64,000 nucleotides of DNA from Promerops cafer (lineage: Eukaryota > Chordata > Aves > Passeriformes > Nectariniidae), in the NCBI GenBank assembly GCA_013398275.1, contig VZSE01015287.1:482616-546615 (forward strand), written 5' to 3'. Below, piece by piece: positions 1 through 15,090 of this stretch. Both the position numbers and the translations under genes were made by a program. The notes beneath the pieces are model-generated. The model saw only the letters and a list, made by a program, of their open reading frames with translations. It ran no database searches and had not been told where the DNA came from. Each line of letters begins with the position of its first letter. Within the stretch, counting starts at the first letter, position 1.

Positions 1-1441
1 TTTTTGAGTGGCCTTCTAGTACTTCTTTTACTATCACTTTTCTTTAGTAAAGCAGCTCTAATTCAAGATGACCACTTAATAGCGCATCGTTCAAAGCTAA
101 TGATATATTATCTCATTTACTAGAAAATCATGCAGAAGAAGAAAGAGAAAAAACACTGATTTTTTTTCCATAGACCACATTTTTTATATCTTTTTTATTT
201 ATATTTTTACATTATTGTATAAAATCACCACAAGAGCCTGTACAGCTACAAAACCTACAAACACTTAAAGGTGCTTCTTGAGAAGGATTGCCTGCATGAG
301 GAGAATTTACAAAAGGCATTAAAGCCATGGTCTATGTTGCAGAAGACAACAGTAAAAACGGTTCAAAGAGAGGCAAGGACGATCCCCTCAGCCCAAACAC
401 TATTTCATTCTTGTGGAGAAAACACAGAACAAGATGTTTAGGGGATTTCAGGCACGTGGACACAGCATCACCCCTCCTTCATGCAAGAATTGAGAAATAA
501 ATCTAGTCCAGGAATATGATTTAGGGGCCCAAGCTGTAAACAATGCCAGGACTTTCCTCAAAACCAGCAGGCTTGGGAGCCCTTGGCTCACCCACAGAAG
601 CCTTCTGGAGGTACTGAGCCAGGATGTGGTATCATACCCTTTTGGACCAAATTCTCTTGGGTAGGTTTTGCTCCCTTACTAGGTAATAAAAGCCATAGCT
701 AAATAAGACAAAACTAAGCCTACCCAATAATTATTCATTGAAAAGAATTTTTCTATTTAAAGGGAAAACTATGTTTTGTATTTTCTTTGGGCAATCTCAG
801 AAGACTACGCTTTATGAAAAGTTCCCTCAAGCAAAGAAAACAGCAGACAGCAGAAGCCTGTCTGCAAAGTTTGTTTTTGATATAAAAATATAATCCTAAA
901 AATAGAAACACAAACAGGAACTGTGACAGATGATGCAGAGTGTGTTCTGCAATGCCAGGTTTTGGTAGGTGAGCAACAGGTTCACAGATCCTCTTTGGAA
1001 TTTGAAAAAGACAAGTGTTCCTCCAGCTCAGAGCAAGCAGACAGCTACCCGGGAAGAAAGCTGCCAGTGACTTCACTCTGCTTTTTCCTCAGGCCTGATC
1101 TTCTTTAGCACGTAATAAACTTGATAATTCTTTCCTAAATTCTTGTTTGGAGCAAACTTGTCAGCTCTCTCTCTGTGATGGAGCTCAGGAAGTGCTTTGG
1201 TCCAGAAATGATTTCTCAAAGTTTCTTTGGACAAGGTCTGAGTCTCTCTGTTTTGTCCTGCCTTGAACCCCAGCAGGTTCAGAGTCCTCAGCTGACTCTC
1301 CTCACCTTTACTCCATACTTCAGCATATGGAATGTGTACCATGACCATCCCACCATCTTGTTGGGCTCTTCAACAACCTCAATTTTGTGCTTTCAACAGC
1401 ATAATCACAACAAAATAATACAGCTTTCAGCTGGATACTGC

Positions 1442-1475
1442 CTCGGCATGCATGCTCACCATACTCGGCATGCAT
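1442..1475. repeat. 12-bp direct repeat, 22-bp period
   Basis: The word ctcggcatgcat occurs at 1442-1453 and again at 1464-1475. It may be the remains of a 22-bp tandem duplication. It contains the palindrome atgcat. Confidence 0.75.
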
Positions 1476-2347
1476 ACAGCTTGTGTGCTTCAAAGAGCAG
1501 CACCATGTGCAGTCAGAATGTGACCCTTGCTCAGCAGCTTGGCCTGGCCTTCAGGGAATGCTCTCAGGGGACATTGTCACTGGCAGTGTAGATGAAGCTA
1601 CAGTCCAGTAATACGTGCTTCCAGTGAAAACTAAAGCTGGGTGCTGTTTCATGGGCAGCTTCAGAGTTCCAATTGATATATGTTGGGGCTAAATGAAGGA
1701 ATGAGAGAGACAATTTTATTAAGTGAAAAAACATCATATAAGCTAAGGTGAATAGATACATTTAATACTTCCTTCCCAGGCATTAATGAAATGGATTTGG
1801 GCCAGCCTATTCTCTTACTTTTTCTCTCATTTTCAATACCACTGATGTGACATTTAATCATGTAAAACTTCTAGGGATATCTACTTCTTAGATTTAGCTC
1901 AATGTGTATGTGAATACTTGATGAGAGTTCTGAGTTTTCACAAGATTATGAGGGAATTATTTCCATCTGGCATCCTCAAAATAATAGCCAACGTACTTTA
2001 ACAGGAAGTGCATTTTGCTTTTGAAATGCAGAATTATTCAAGCAATGACTGAAATGCTCTGTTCATATCACATGGCACTTCTGTATGTTTCAATGCTGTT
2101 TCATATAGTGAAAGACGATGTCAGTTTTGATTAATGTGCGGTGGTGATTTTTTTTAGTATTCAGGTAAGACCCTGCAAAATATACTCTTTCTGATGAAAA
2201 TGATCTGATCCAGCCTGTTAGCAGGCAATGCCTGAATAAAAAGAAAAAGCTGCTTCTATTTGAGGTCGAGTTATTTTTAGTCACCCTTCCCTCAAATCTA
2301 AGTTTATGCAGCTTCATTCACGCAAGAGTTTTTATAGATTTTTCTGA

Positions 2348-2372
2348 GGGGGGAAGGGAAAGGGAGGGTGGG
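2348..2372 (+). other. Predicted G-quadruplex motif
   Basis: Five runs of three or more G (2348-2353, 2356-2358, 2362-2364, 2366-2368, 2370-2372) are separated by loops of 2, 3, 1 and 1 bases. This meets the canonical four-run, loop 1-7 pattern with very short loops, which favours a stable parallel fold. It lies in the 3' flank, not near a recognised promoter. Confidence 0.7.
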
Positions 2373-5300
2373 AAGTGTAGTAGTAACTCCCTAGTGATTT
2401 GCAGGCTTTCTGACTAAGATATTTATACTCTCTATCTGTAGTGATTCCTCCAGCTTAGTACATTAGTGATTCAGATAACAATCTTTTTTCATTTAAAAAT
2501 GATCCCATTATGAAAACTGGCAAAATTGTGGTTTTAAAAATAAAAATACTTTTATTGTGATGACATACCCAATCCTTGAGCTGAGCAAGGGAGAAAGGAG
2601 TTAACAAGCTAAACATATCTAAGTGGCTACTGTTGGCTGTTCTTCACAGTATTTCAGAAATATTCCATACGGAAGGAAGCAGATTTGATAAGGTTCCTCA
2701 AGAGGGAATCAAAAATAAGAGGATGAAAAAGAGAATCTCTGTCATAATTAGAAGCATTTGGTCCCTCACTTTTGACAAGTTTGCCAAGAGAAAAAGTAAG
2801 TTTCCTAGGAAGGGATGGTGGAGAGGAAAGAGAGATAACAGAAATTCTATCAGTTTGAGATACTAGAATAAAAACAATAAAAAATGTTAAATCAGTCTTT
2901 GACATTAAGATTTTTGAAGAATAAATAGTATTGTATGTGTTTGAGGTCATTTTGCCTTTGTCAGGTTTCTAGCGTTTTTTAAAATTTATTTTGTAGTGTT
3001 TCTCCAGTGAAATTATATAGACCTAACATTTTTGTGTGGAGTTTATAAATAGTGAAGTATTCCATATGTAAACAGTCTCCTACAGACAATTGTCATTATT
3101 GTATTAATGCCATATCTTAATTAAATTTGAATTCCATTGTAAAAGAGTTTGGTTTGATTTGGAACAGAAGGCTATGTATATGGTCTCAGTTAATGGCTCT
3201 GGGCATTCCTCTTTCACCTGGCCTGTTGAGGATCTTTGTGCTTTTCCTCGCTGACCTGTTTCTGTCACTTACCTCTTGAAATCCACAGAAAGTATTGCAG
3301 AATCCTACACTCAGACTTTATATTTGCCTCCCCCTAGGCTGAAGCTGCATGCCTGCAAACATCTGAGTTGATTTTGCAGCCTGCCAGAGCAGATGGAAGT
3401 CAGTTCCTGCCTCACCAGGTCCTCCTGCTCATTCCCATGTCCTCACACCCAGTCTTGCCTGGGAAGGGCCCTTGTGCTGGGTCCTCCTCACACCCTTCCA
3501 CTTACTGGCCCAGCTGCTCCTTTATGAGAGGAGGCAAAGCTTTCTGGGAGCTGGAAAGAGTCAAGTGGAAGCACATAATAGAGACATGGTGTGTTGAGCA
3601 GTTTGGTGGGGATGAGCAAAGGAGGAGAGGGCAAAGGGAGATTTTGACACGTGCAGGATGTGTGTGATTAAGGGCAGTAGGAGAATAGAATGAGGGTTGG
3701 GCACACCACCATTGAGGACAGGACAGAGGATGGTCATGGACGGCCAGCCAGAAACTCTCTTGACACTCTTCTGGTGTTGTTTGTGGAAGGAGCAATGCTG
3801 GGAGCTTGGGGCAAACTGTGATGCTGCCAGGAGTCCCCACGAGCTGAGAGCTGCGCTGGCTCTCTTCTACCCTTGCTGTGCAAAGCTTTCATTTGCTCCC
3901 AGCTTTCACCGAGATAAGGGAAAGCCTGAACATTAGCTCAATGGATATATCTTTCTGTTTGAAGTCTGCTAGCTGCTAAGCTGCCCTGAAATGTACTTTT
4001 GATCCTGTAAGCTAAGTGAAGGCAGAAAATAGGGCAGGATTATAGAAAGGTCTTGATTTTCTCTTGATACTTGGGTGTTACCTCACTAAGTAGGTTGCCA
4101 ATTTGTAGATTCCCTGATCTACAACCTATCTCACCCATAAATGTACTGCTGTTTCAAAGTTTGCCCTGCCTCAGTGCTTGTTGTGACTTCTAGCAATAGG
4201 TGATCATTACATATTTTTTATTTCAATCAAAAAGCAAATTTTTGCCTGAGAAGTTTTAAACTTTAGCTGACAAATTATTTACATGGTTATAAATACATCA
4301 AAATATGAATAGAGGGAGCAGCTCCAAATCTCTAACCTGGGCTTTATGTCAGGGTCTGCTTTTCAAAAGTTTTGGAGAAGAAAGCTACCTATGGTCTTCG
4401 GTGGTTGTATTTGATACTCAGTAGCTAAGTGAGGTTCTGAGTATCTAAAGAATGGGTTTTGTGATCAAGTTTGGCAGTTAATTTCTGGCAAACACCTTTT
4501 AACCCAGATATTGTAGTTTCTGGTGTATCTACAGATAAACCGTAACTATAAATGTACTCCTATTTCACTTCAGTACAAAATAAAATAGGTTAATTACATC
4601 TTTTGTGAAATAATATTGCACCAGAAAATTTTGCTGAAATTTTGACACTAAGAGGTTAATTTTTTTTCAAAATATATTGACATTATTAGAGGCTAAAATA
4701 GAATTCTGTGCTTTTTTTCAATTAGGTTGAAAATTTATTATATGAAACAGCTATGTTTTTAGTAAAATTTTTATTCACAATATAATCACAGTGTTTTGCT
4801 TGCATAACTTGAGAAATAAAATTACCAACAAGCCAAAACTACCAACAAGACATTTTTCCTGCTCAGAAATATTCAGGTATGACACCTGAGTAAGATTCTT
4901 GCTGAAGAACCTTTGGCTTCTTTCTTTCTTCCTAGTGTCATATTTTGAGTTCCTTAGCTTTTGCCCTCTCAGAAACTCACAGTTGGTGTTGACACTGCCA
5001 ATCCTACACTGGATCCTAGATTAGATTTGGAAAAAACTCATGATGAAGTGCTTGAACAGTAACTCTTTTCATTTGCATCTTATTTTATTCTGGGCTTGTT
5101 GTGCAGACATGATGGAATACCAAACTAAATGGAGACTTATGAAAATCCTCATTGAGTGTTAGTATCTAACATCTCAGTACTCTGGCATTTCCTTCCAAAT
5201 TAGTTGTTGTTTTAATATTCAAAAGAGATTAATTGTTCTTTTGTTGAGCCTGATGACGTGTGGCTGGGAGTCACTGGCTGTATGAGTTGTTCCTTCTGGC

Positions 5301-7554
5301 TCAAGAACTTGAGTCAATTTGCAGCTGTCTGCCCCCTTCTGCAAAACAAGATGTTGTAAATAAACATAGAAATTCTACTCTGAATCCTGATTGTAAAGAT
5401 TGTAAAATTGATCAGGTTATAAACTTTGGTAAGAGCTCTTCCATGGTGGTTGTCTTAGAGTGTTTTTAATCAAAGAAAATTTTATATAAAGTCTCTCTTT
5501 AAATATTGGTAACTCCAGTATTTTCCAATGGAGACACGGAACATTCACTTGGATATGAAATATATGGAATTGCTGGTATAAAAAAGATAACTTTCTAGTA
5601 ATTATTCTACAAAAAATTCACATCTCATATGCTACATATTTTCTCTTTTTTTCTTCATTGGGGATCACTGAGCCCAGGTAATTTTAGTCTTTCTTGCTAT
5701 GTGAAATCAGTAAATAACTTCACTTAGTTCTTCCTTTTTCTTCCACATCACCTATAATAGTATTTGTTTACAATTTTCATGTGGGTTTATGATTTGTAGT
5801 TTTGGTTTGGTTTTTTTTTCACTGTCCAGTAACTAATAAGGAGTGGGAACCAAGTTTCACAGAGATTAAACTCATTGAAAGCATAGTATATGAGTAGTTT
5901 TGAAGTGAGACAGAACATAGATTTTTGCTGTAAGGATACAGAGTTAAACTTTCCTGTGCTTTTTACACTGTCATGGGCCAGAGAGGAATGCTTTCTCCTG
6001 GGGAAAATAGAGGCAGTAACTGTAAACAACTACAGAATGTCCGGGCTCTGGCTTCTGATTCATTCACTTGTCATACACACAGCACAACACCTTACCACAA
6101 AGCAATATGAACTCATTCTTTTAAAAGGCTGAAAGCTTTTTCTCTTCTCAGTCTCCCTAGTTAATGCATAAAATAATTTTATGTCTTGGTGCCTATGCAA
6201 AAACAAAAAAACAACCCTCACAGAAATCTTATTTGAGTGTAAAGCAGATGATTGTGCATTGGGTCTGAGTCTAACAGCTATTCCTCGGAGGGGTGAAGTG
6301 AAAGTGTTTATGTAGTGCTTTTTACTCCAACAAATTTCCTATTAAACAGGACAAATGTAATCACTGAGTGTATTTCATTACCCTGCCTTTAATGAAGGGG
6401 ACAGGGACACACAGTATGAGGCAGAGAAACAGGTCCAAAAAATCCACTCAGTGTGGGTATTGTACCCTTCTAAAAGTATGCTAAATGTTGGCAAGCTTTG
6501 GACCAGGCAATCCCGTAGTTTTGGTCAGATACTGTGATTTAAGCATAGACAAATAAACATGTACCTGTCAATTCTTCCATTTTGGGGACTGAACTGTGCC
6601 TTTTATGGGTCTATTACTGGCTCTGGGGTTTTTTATATGAAATAACAGATGCCTGAGAAAACAGATATTCACTTGCTTCCCTGCTAATCTTTGAGCTTTC
6701 TTAATGTGCTATAGGAAGAAAAATACAGAGCAAAACAATTCACATCCCCAAGAGCTCTCAGTATTTCTGCTAACAATGGAGAACTTGTCCTTTCACCCTC
6801 CCCTAAAACCCTTTACATGAGACAGTTAGCCCTGCCTTTGCTTGCCTTCGGTTGAGACCAGTCTGCTGTGCCCAGCCATTGGAAGCTGGCATATGCACAA
6901 GAATGTTTCATGGGGCTGTGCGTGTTCAGATGAAATATGTACACTCCAGTGTGTTCTCTTGCACTCCTGTATCTGTCCCGCTCAGGCAGGAGGAGATGAG
7001 CAGCTTCCCAAGTAATCTCTTCTGCAACGGCAGAAAGTCCATTTGGGGAGCTGTATTCCTGGAAATGCAGTGAAAAATAGGGAAGTCAGAAAGGCATGTT
7101 TTGAATCAGACTACAATACTAAGCAACAGTCTCATTATTGGTGCTTTCTGCCAAATGCTGTTTCACTTGCCTTCAGAACTGTCTGCATTAATGACTACTT
7201 CTACTTGCTAGTTATTTACATAAAGTATTGTTCTCATGTCACTGCTAGCAGCTAGTTAGCTGCTCCTTGCTAGGTGAGATGAAAAAGCAACAGATAGACC
7301 AAGCTGCAAATGAATTCAGAGAAAGCTGTGTTTAATGTGTTCCTAGGAAGGATGAAATATTCCTCCCATAATGTCCCCACTGAGCAAGCATGCACAAGGT
7401 CAAATACATCAGCACTGGGAATGCCCTTACAAGACAGTCTCACCAATAGGTGAAGGGAATGAGCAGGTAGTCTGTGCTTCCCTGGATTTCATCATTTCAT
7501 GTGTTTACTTGTTTCTCAGCCTTTCCTGCCAAAAGTGGGTGAATCTATGAGGAC

Positions 7555-7570
7555 AAAAAAAAAAAAAAAA
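7555..7570. repeat. A16 homopolymer
   Basis: Sixteen consecutive A followed by gaaagg in the 3' flank. No associated retro-insertion recognised. Confidence 0.9.
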
Positions 7571-10500
7571 GAAAGGATAATATCAAGATTGTTGAGGAGA
7601 AGACATAGGAAAGAAGAAATTGGAGGCCTGCTCAGTGTCTGTGCTAGGTAGCACTTTTCCATAGTCTCTGGTGGACAAGCATGGTGTCTAACCCCCATGA
7701 TCAGCAGTGAAGGTCTTCATACAGCTAGAGAGGTCACCAGACTGTGTGCCAAGTCTGGTGTTCCCACACTGCTCCCACCCGTGTTTTGAATCAGCTTCAG
7801 GTTCCTGATGGTGGATAAGCAAATACAAATCAGTCTGAAACATGAAATCCCTGCCCTGAACTTAAATTTCTTCCCAGAGAAAAGGAGACCATTCAAATAC
7901 AGTCATACAAATTCATACAAATACATTTTGGTGTGATTTAAATCCTGCTCAAAGGATCTTCTTTTGTGCTTTTGGCCTGTGGCACAGAATTGGCTACAGA
8001 TACAGAGCTTTTATCTGAAAAGCAAACCTTATCATAGGTATGTCCATTGATAATACAAGTCAGTTACAGACAATTCTAATATACTTTGAATAAGTTAGAA
8101 CTCCAAAGGGTGCTATATTGATGCTGCAACTTGATAGTGAGTGACTCTTCATCTAAGCAAGAGAAAAAACTGAATGTAAAGCCCGTGTCCAAAAACAAAG
8201 GTTTTACTGCAGTTTGCTGCTGAAACATCAGAGCCATCTGACCTCATTCCAGTGTGACTCAGAGAGCTCTTCATCGTTTTGATTAATCTGCCCAAAAATA
8301 TAAAAGCTGATGACTTAGGATGGCTGTAAAGATTGAAGCCCAAAAGTTCAGAGCATTTTGACTTAATTGAACAGGTATTTGGAGACATAATTACTATGTA
8401 ACTTATATAATGTGCACTTTCTGAAGGCAGTGAAATAAAATATATCAATATTTTTAATAATTCCTGTAATAATCAAATGTATTAATATATCTGGGGTGAA
8501 TAATTAGTTCCCAGACTACTGTGTGTTTTCCATCTTTGTACAACACATTGATCTCAAGGATTTTGATACTTTTCCATTTTTGGTGTTTTTATTGCACCAG
8601 AAGTGTGGTTGCAATGGTGACTTAGCTGCAAAATTAATTCCTATCAAAGCACAGCTTAAGTTAAAGCAAAAAAAACCCAACTTAGTAGACTTTAAAGGTA
8701 TAGAAGGCTTCTGAAGAGAGAAAGGTATTAGTCTGTTCTCCATGCTTTAGGAAAGCAAGTAACACAATGCAGCAAGGGGGAAATAAGTGTGACACTGAAA
8801 GACATTATTTTAAGAATAAAGACTGCTCTTATTTGAGTAGACTCAGACAGATGGTGAGCTCTTTAGCACTGGCAAGTAAAAATTACTTATTTCAGAACTG
8901 ATGAAGATAACACTGACTCTGTACTGGATACAGGATGGGTTATTCTTCTAGCCTGTTTTCCTAAAATACTAGAGTAAGAAACTGAGCAAGTTTAAAGCTT
9001 TACAACATAGTAGGAACTTTTGATAGAGAATTTCATTTTATATTTCTAGACATGTGGGAGAGGAGAACTTAGAGACAGTTATAAGCAAGGGGAAGAAAAT
9101 AAGGTGGTATGTCAAAACCTGAAATATCTGTCTTTTATTACTTTGAGGCTTATAAATATTTGTATCTTTGTTATGCTACCTACTTAATATAATGAGGTTT
9201 ATCTAGACCCACCTTATCATGCCAAACCTGAGTTAGATCCACATAATATTAAATATGTCTTCCAAAGAATTAACTAAAATTAACTGAAAATGCTTTAATA
9301 TTTTTTTAACACTTTCACTTGATGAAATGTTCTAGTTTTTCATTCCTAGAGGTAAGCAGACAAGGTCAAATATAATTTGAAGATACACTCAACCAAAGTG
9401 GGTTAAATTTAAGAGACAAAGATTGCAAACTAAGGTGAAGAAGGAAAAAAAAAGGAAAAAAAGAAAAGTACACTAGTCCTTGGAATAAACAATGCAGATA
9501 CTACGCTTGGCTGAATTCTAAATGTAACATATTTGTAGACAGTAATGAATTTTGGACATGGTAAAGTAAATATTCCCAGCAGATGGATAAAATTTAACTG
9601 ATGTTATTTTCTAGGGCAAAAATTGAGTCTTTGTCCTCAAGGTCCCTGCAGGAGGTAAAATCTGCACATCACTGCTTGCAGCAAACAACCCAAGTGACTT
9701 AAAAGCTTTTCTTGAACCTAGAGATGTAATATTTTAGAAAAAGCACTTAAAAATTCCTTTCCATTCCATATCTCTTTCCAGATGCAAAAGCCAGTAGGTT
9801 TGGTTATTTTTGCCCCACTGATGCTCTGAAGTCCTGGCTGTCATTGAGAAACTGTCTGGAAGGGAGAGTTTAATCTTCTTGATAATTGTAAATCTAGTTT
9901 CTAGGGACTTGCTTCGAAACTGGAGCTCATCCTTTGATGTTTCTGAAGATCTTGTAGCATGACCAAGTATCAGCTTTTGTGCTGCTACGCTCTATTCTCA
10001 GGATGGCTGATTTGCCAGCCCACTCTGTCAGCAGGTTTGTGTGTTTATTTTTAGTAGCAGACTGCAGACAGACAATTGCTATTAGCTGTGGTGTGATTTC
10101 TTCACATTTTCAGGTGTCCATTATCAGTCTTTTGCTGGATGTTGCCTCTGCCTCCAGAACTGGCAGAATGTATGATGAGAGAAGTCCTCAACTCTTGTGG
10201 TGCTCTATCACCTACCTCAGCTTCATTCATTAAATAGCAGCAGTTTTTAAGGTGTTTCAAGTTTTCCTGGTTGATTTGGTATTGAAACAGTGAGAAAGGC
10301 TTACCTGAGCTGTTCTGCCAGCTTTGCCCTGAAAGCAGTAACCTCAGGCAGAGGAGCTGTGATAAATGGTGGGAAACTAACATACTCTCATAACTAGAGA
10401 CTTCTCTGCAGATAAGTTTTCACTAGAACTGTAGCTTTGGTTGATTTCCAAAGTGCTTAGATCCAAAACATGTTGAAACAGAAAGAATCTTGTAATGAGA

Positions 10501-13500
10501 CTGGAAACAATTCATAAAGAAACAGTTGCAGTGGAGTTCAGTTCAGAAATGTGTTTGGTGGCTGTGAAGGCAAGTTGATGACCTTAGTGGTAGAGCAGAA
10601 AAGTATTTAAGGTCATAAAAATGATTGTCAACAGAAAAGATATCTTGCTGTCTTCAAAGAAAAAACACTTGTGTTCTTTTGCTTCTTCCTCCTCAAACAG
10701 ATATTTACATTTCCATGAAAAGTAACATCTTATCAAGTAGATGTCATGTTCTGATATTTCAAATGCTTTATTTAATTGCCAAAATCAAATGATGCTTACC
10801 TCTGTGTCCTGCAGTTGAACTTTGCCCTTACTAGAACACTGCTATCACTTTATAGAACCACACAGAAAAGTTTGAAATGGAAATTATATATTTTTTTACA
10901 TAATGACAGTTAATAATTTTCCGCATAGTAAAATTGCTCTCTTATCACTTTCAATTCAGATTAAATGGTTATTTGCAATGTAAAATGTACATTATATATT
11001 GGCAGATTGAATTCAGGAATCCCTGTGTGAAATTCCATGTTTTATATGCAAGAGTTTCATATAACTAACTGGTAAATCTGACTTAATAATTTGCTATGAT
11101 CTCCTCTTCTTTTATGCTTATTCTGCCCTCCAAAGAAGTTATAGAATTCCAGAACCTGGAAGTAATTTTGTCTAAAAAATAAATGACATTCACATCTTCA
11201 AAACTTGATCTCTTGAGTGCATAGCTGCTGTATATGACTTCTTTATTGGATGTTGGTTTTTTAAGTTTTTGGGTTGCTTTCTGTCACTATTTACAGAGCT
11301 AGGCAGACTTGGTGGAATTTAAAACATTACCATTTTTGTAAAGGCTACTTAATTGTTTTTGATGAAATCAAAAACAGTTTCTGAGAGATATTTCATTTTC
11401 CTAATCTTAAAAATGTAGAAAAGTCAAAGTTTCTGGTTTACTTTTAAGCCACTGTCATGATATTTATTTAAGATATTTACAAAACCATCAGGGAATTTGA
11501 CAATAGTCTTGGACTGTGTTCAGTCATACTGACTTCCTGCATTGTTGCTTATCTTCACATTTTCTTTATAAATTGTGCTTTTGTTTTGCTGCTTTCATTT
11601 TTAATATTGGGCATGAGGGACCTGCTCCCCATCCCACTCCAGCCCCATGATTGCACACAAGGAGAATATATTCCTCCTATTACTCAATAGCTAAATTGCT
11701 AAAGCATTTTTCTGTGAAAGTGGGAAAATAAAATAAAGGGCTTCGCAATCCCCTGCTCACCAAGCTGGGTACATGGCCATGCTTCTGTCTCGCTTTGAAT
11801 CTGGGTTGCTGTGCAAAATATGGTGCAGTACTCCTGAGACCAGGGCAGATGGAAGCCAAGGACTGGCACTGCATGGCTTCCCGCAGCCTGTGGAGCAGCC
11901 CTGCTGCTGTGGCGTGAAGACGCAGTGGACAGTGTTTGCCTCCAAGGACATATGCCTTTGTGTCTGACTGGTTAGAACATGCAAGCCTGGCCTGGATGGC
12001 CATAAGAAGGTGCAGAAGGTGCTGGAATGGGTGCATTCCATGTCTTTGGTCTGGAAACATGTGCTGCACCTCAGCCATGGTCAACACAGCAAGGTTTGGT
12101 AATGGACACGGGCTTTTGGGTGGGAAGAGCACAGAGCTTGAGTTGACCCATGATTGGATAGGCAAGGGCCACAGGAGGTGGTGGGGATGCAGCAAGATGA
12201 AACCCAGCAAACTGGCTGCAGGCTACAGTCAGTCTGAGTAAGATCAACGCGAGGGTCACCAGACGGAAAGGTTAGACTTCAGTCAGTCTGCTCAGAAAGT
12301 TTTATCAGCAGGGACCCTATGAGAGAGGACTGCATGAAGCAGCATCTGATTAAATTGACTAGATCTTGCTATCTTAAATCTGATGGGCAAATATTTTTAG
12401 AGGAAAGCAGGATTAAAAAATTTATTCAGCATAAACTATTCGTTCCTCTGAGGAAAACTCCAGGAATTTTCGTGCTCACAGCTGGCACACATACTGCTGT
12501 GCAGTGCAGTTTGCAGTCAGACTAGCAGTACCCTGGTTATAGCTGACCCCAGAAGTCTGATCTTTTGTTAAACATTTTGAAGTGTTTTCTTCCTAAATAC
12601 TAACTCAATTGTTTACTGTCTACATAAAAACTGCTAATGGTAGGGCTGCTAACTGCAACCAGAATACATGATCCTTTAATTGCAGACTATGACTCAACAG
12701 GAGAGCACTGGTAGTCTGGGTGGGGGCTGAAGGAGGGACTGGATAATGACAGGGCACAAAGGTGCAAGAGAGAAAACCTGGGGCTTTGCCGAATTTCCAG
12801 TTACAGTCCAGGTTGAAATACAGAAGACCAGTTATGCAACCCAGAGCTAGATTTTTGGCTCTCAATGAAATAACGTTGGTGGCCTATATGGAAATATAGA
12901 TGGATTCATTACCTGAACCCCCAGGGAACATGGTAGGTGTGTGTGGTTCTGGCACAGGCAGCCATGGAGCAGGAAGGGCGATGGTGCTGAGCTGCCAAAG
13001 GCTGGGGAGCACAGCACAGCGTGGGATGCCCAGCGAACCTTTTGATCAGTGCACGGAACTTGGCAATCCTGAGGCCCGCTCTCGCCAAGGGTTGGATTTG
13101 TGAAGAGATTCTATGATATGCAGCCATTCCTTCAGGGCATATGATTGAAGTTCACGGCAGTTACCTGATTTGCCAAAAGAATTTGCTAAATTCAAGCAGC
13201 GCCTCCTCCTCCACCCCCACCAGCACCCCTCATCATGCACACACGTGCACACTACATTACAGGTACATTAGGATGCCCACTTAAACTTTGCTATGTAGGA
13301 CTGATTCTATTTGAAATGCAGTGAGTACCCAGTTGTAGCACTTAATAACACTCTTCATTCCCACAACTCTTTGTTTGATCCAAAGGTTAGAGCATCTAAA
13401 ATACCATCAAGAAAACACAGTGCTTACTGACTGAGGCAATTGGATTCCTCTGGAAGAATACGAAATAAGACTTAACAACCAACTGCCAAGTGGTACCACT

Positions 13501-15090
13501 GTGTCAATGAGATACTTTCTTCTCAACTTCTGGCAAAGGAGTAATTGCCTCTAAGAACTCATTGCTTTATTCTTGAGGATGATATTTAAAAGATTTGGAT
13601 GCTATGCCTCTGCCTTCACTGATGCTATTAATTGGTTTTGAGACACATCCCCATTTTGTCATTTCTAAAGGTGAAGGCTGTTCTGTGTTTTGTTAATGAT
13701 GACAGCACTGCTGAGAAAAAGGAAGGTCTAAAATATTTGACTTTAAGAACATGACAGATTAAATAACCTGGGGGGTCCTAATAATCATCATTCACAATGT
13801 AGGAGATGACAAGGGGAAATTTCTAAGATGACATTTTGTCACTTGTGGTAGTCACTTAAAATGACAAAAGCTATACATTCTGCTCTGCAGCTTCTTTACT
13901 CTAATTGGGCCAATTTTGCTATCATGCTATTATCCTGCAGAGCAGAACTGGTGACAAACAAAGAGGCTTTTGTGATCTCAGCTGAATATTCTTCCATGAG
14001 CTCAAGAAAATATCTTGCCAAAAGAGAATGAAAATTGTCCCTGCATTTTGTGACTGGCCAGAAGCCTAAGGCTCATGTCTGTCTGGAAAAAGTCTCATTT
14101 GTATTTTTAGTTCCTGCTTGCTTACGGTGGAATTTTGCAGACGGGGCCACAAGTCAGAGGAACTATAATCACATTTGGGATTTTTCCTGTTATGTGAAAT
14201 AACTTACCTTGGGATACGGCATGGGAAAAACAGGGCTAAACTTCTCTTCTGCACTCTCTGCAATTTTGGCAGTCTGCTTTAATTTAGCCATATTTTCCAC
14301 TATACACAATCACATAATAACTCCTTTTAAGTATGTAATGACACAAAACTTGATTGTGTTAGCACATGCTTCTTTGTAGCTATTGGGAAACTTAATCCAT
14401 TTTAAAAACATTGGAACTTTGGGAGAAAATTTATCAACAGCTACATGAAGAGTAGTAATGAAGTGGTTCTATAAGCTGTTAATGTAGTGTGAAATCCTGA
14501 AACAACCCATCTTGTTAAGACAAAAACATATTATTTATTATCATTCAGAAGCTTTGGGCAAAAATATGTTTAGTAACACACATTTGTTAACATGGAATAA
14601 AATTACACTGGAGTGTAACATGGAGTGTATGTGGAGCGGGCATATATCCAGCTCATCTAAAATACAGTCATCTCATGGAAGTGTTAAGCTGTTAAAACAT
14701 ATTGCTATCAAGAAACAGATGTTTATTATAGTAAGCATTGTTTTTCAGTATGAAAGAAGTAGGAAAATGTCATTATTAATGCTGCCCATGATTTGGACAA
14801 AGATAGCCTTTGTTTCCATCTACTGAACAAGATATTTATATTCATTGTTTTGGAGAAACTAAAATTGGAAAACTGAAGGTAAATGTTTCTCTCAATCTTT
14901 TAGCACATTTAAGTCTGTGGAGTTCAGATTAAGCAGTGATGGTAGTGTGCAGTTAGTCAGCATTATGTAAGGCACCAAACATTGTAAAACAGACTACCAA
15001 AAATATTATGGTGGTGTCAGTTTGGCTGAAGAGCTGCACATTTTCCCAGACTTACCCTCTTGCCCTTTACTCCATTTGCATATGTTACAA

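Larger units (their letters stand above)
1..15090. other. 3' flanking DNA of KITLG, no gene recognised
   Basis: AT-rich single-copy-looking sequence. I checked the open frames on both strands: none over 176 codons, none with a recognisable domain, and none forming a spliced series like KITLG. A more GC-rich patch at about 11620-13250 contains several overlapping frames on both strands (the longest, minus strand 11680-12210), which is what higher GC alone would produce. Small features here are a G-rich motif at 2348-2372, a 22-bp-spaced direct repeat at 1442-1475 and a 16-base A run at 7555-7570. Confidence 0.7.

Noticed and set aside
3368..3936. Overlapping open frames of about 100 codons on both strands.
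   Set aside because: Overlapping frames on opposite strands in a locally GC-richer stretch, with no conserved motif in any of them.
7555..7570. A16 run as the tail of a retro-inserted gene.
   Set aside because: No coding or RNA-like sequence precedes it on either strand, and I saw no flanking direct repeats.
11680..12210. 176-codon minus-strand open frame in the GC-richer patch of the 3' flank.
   Set aside because: Long frames overlap on both strands there, as expected from higher GC. The translation has no domain, no splice partners and no recognisable family.
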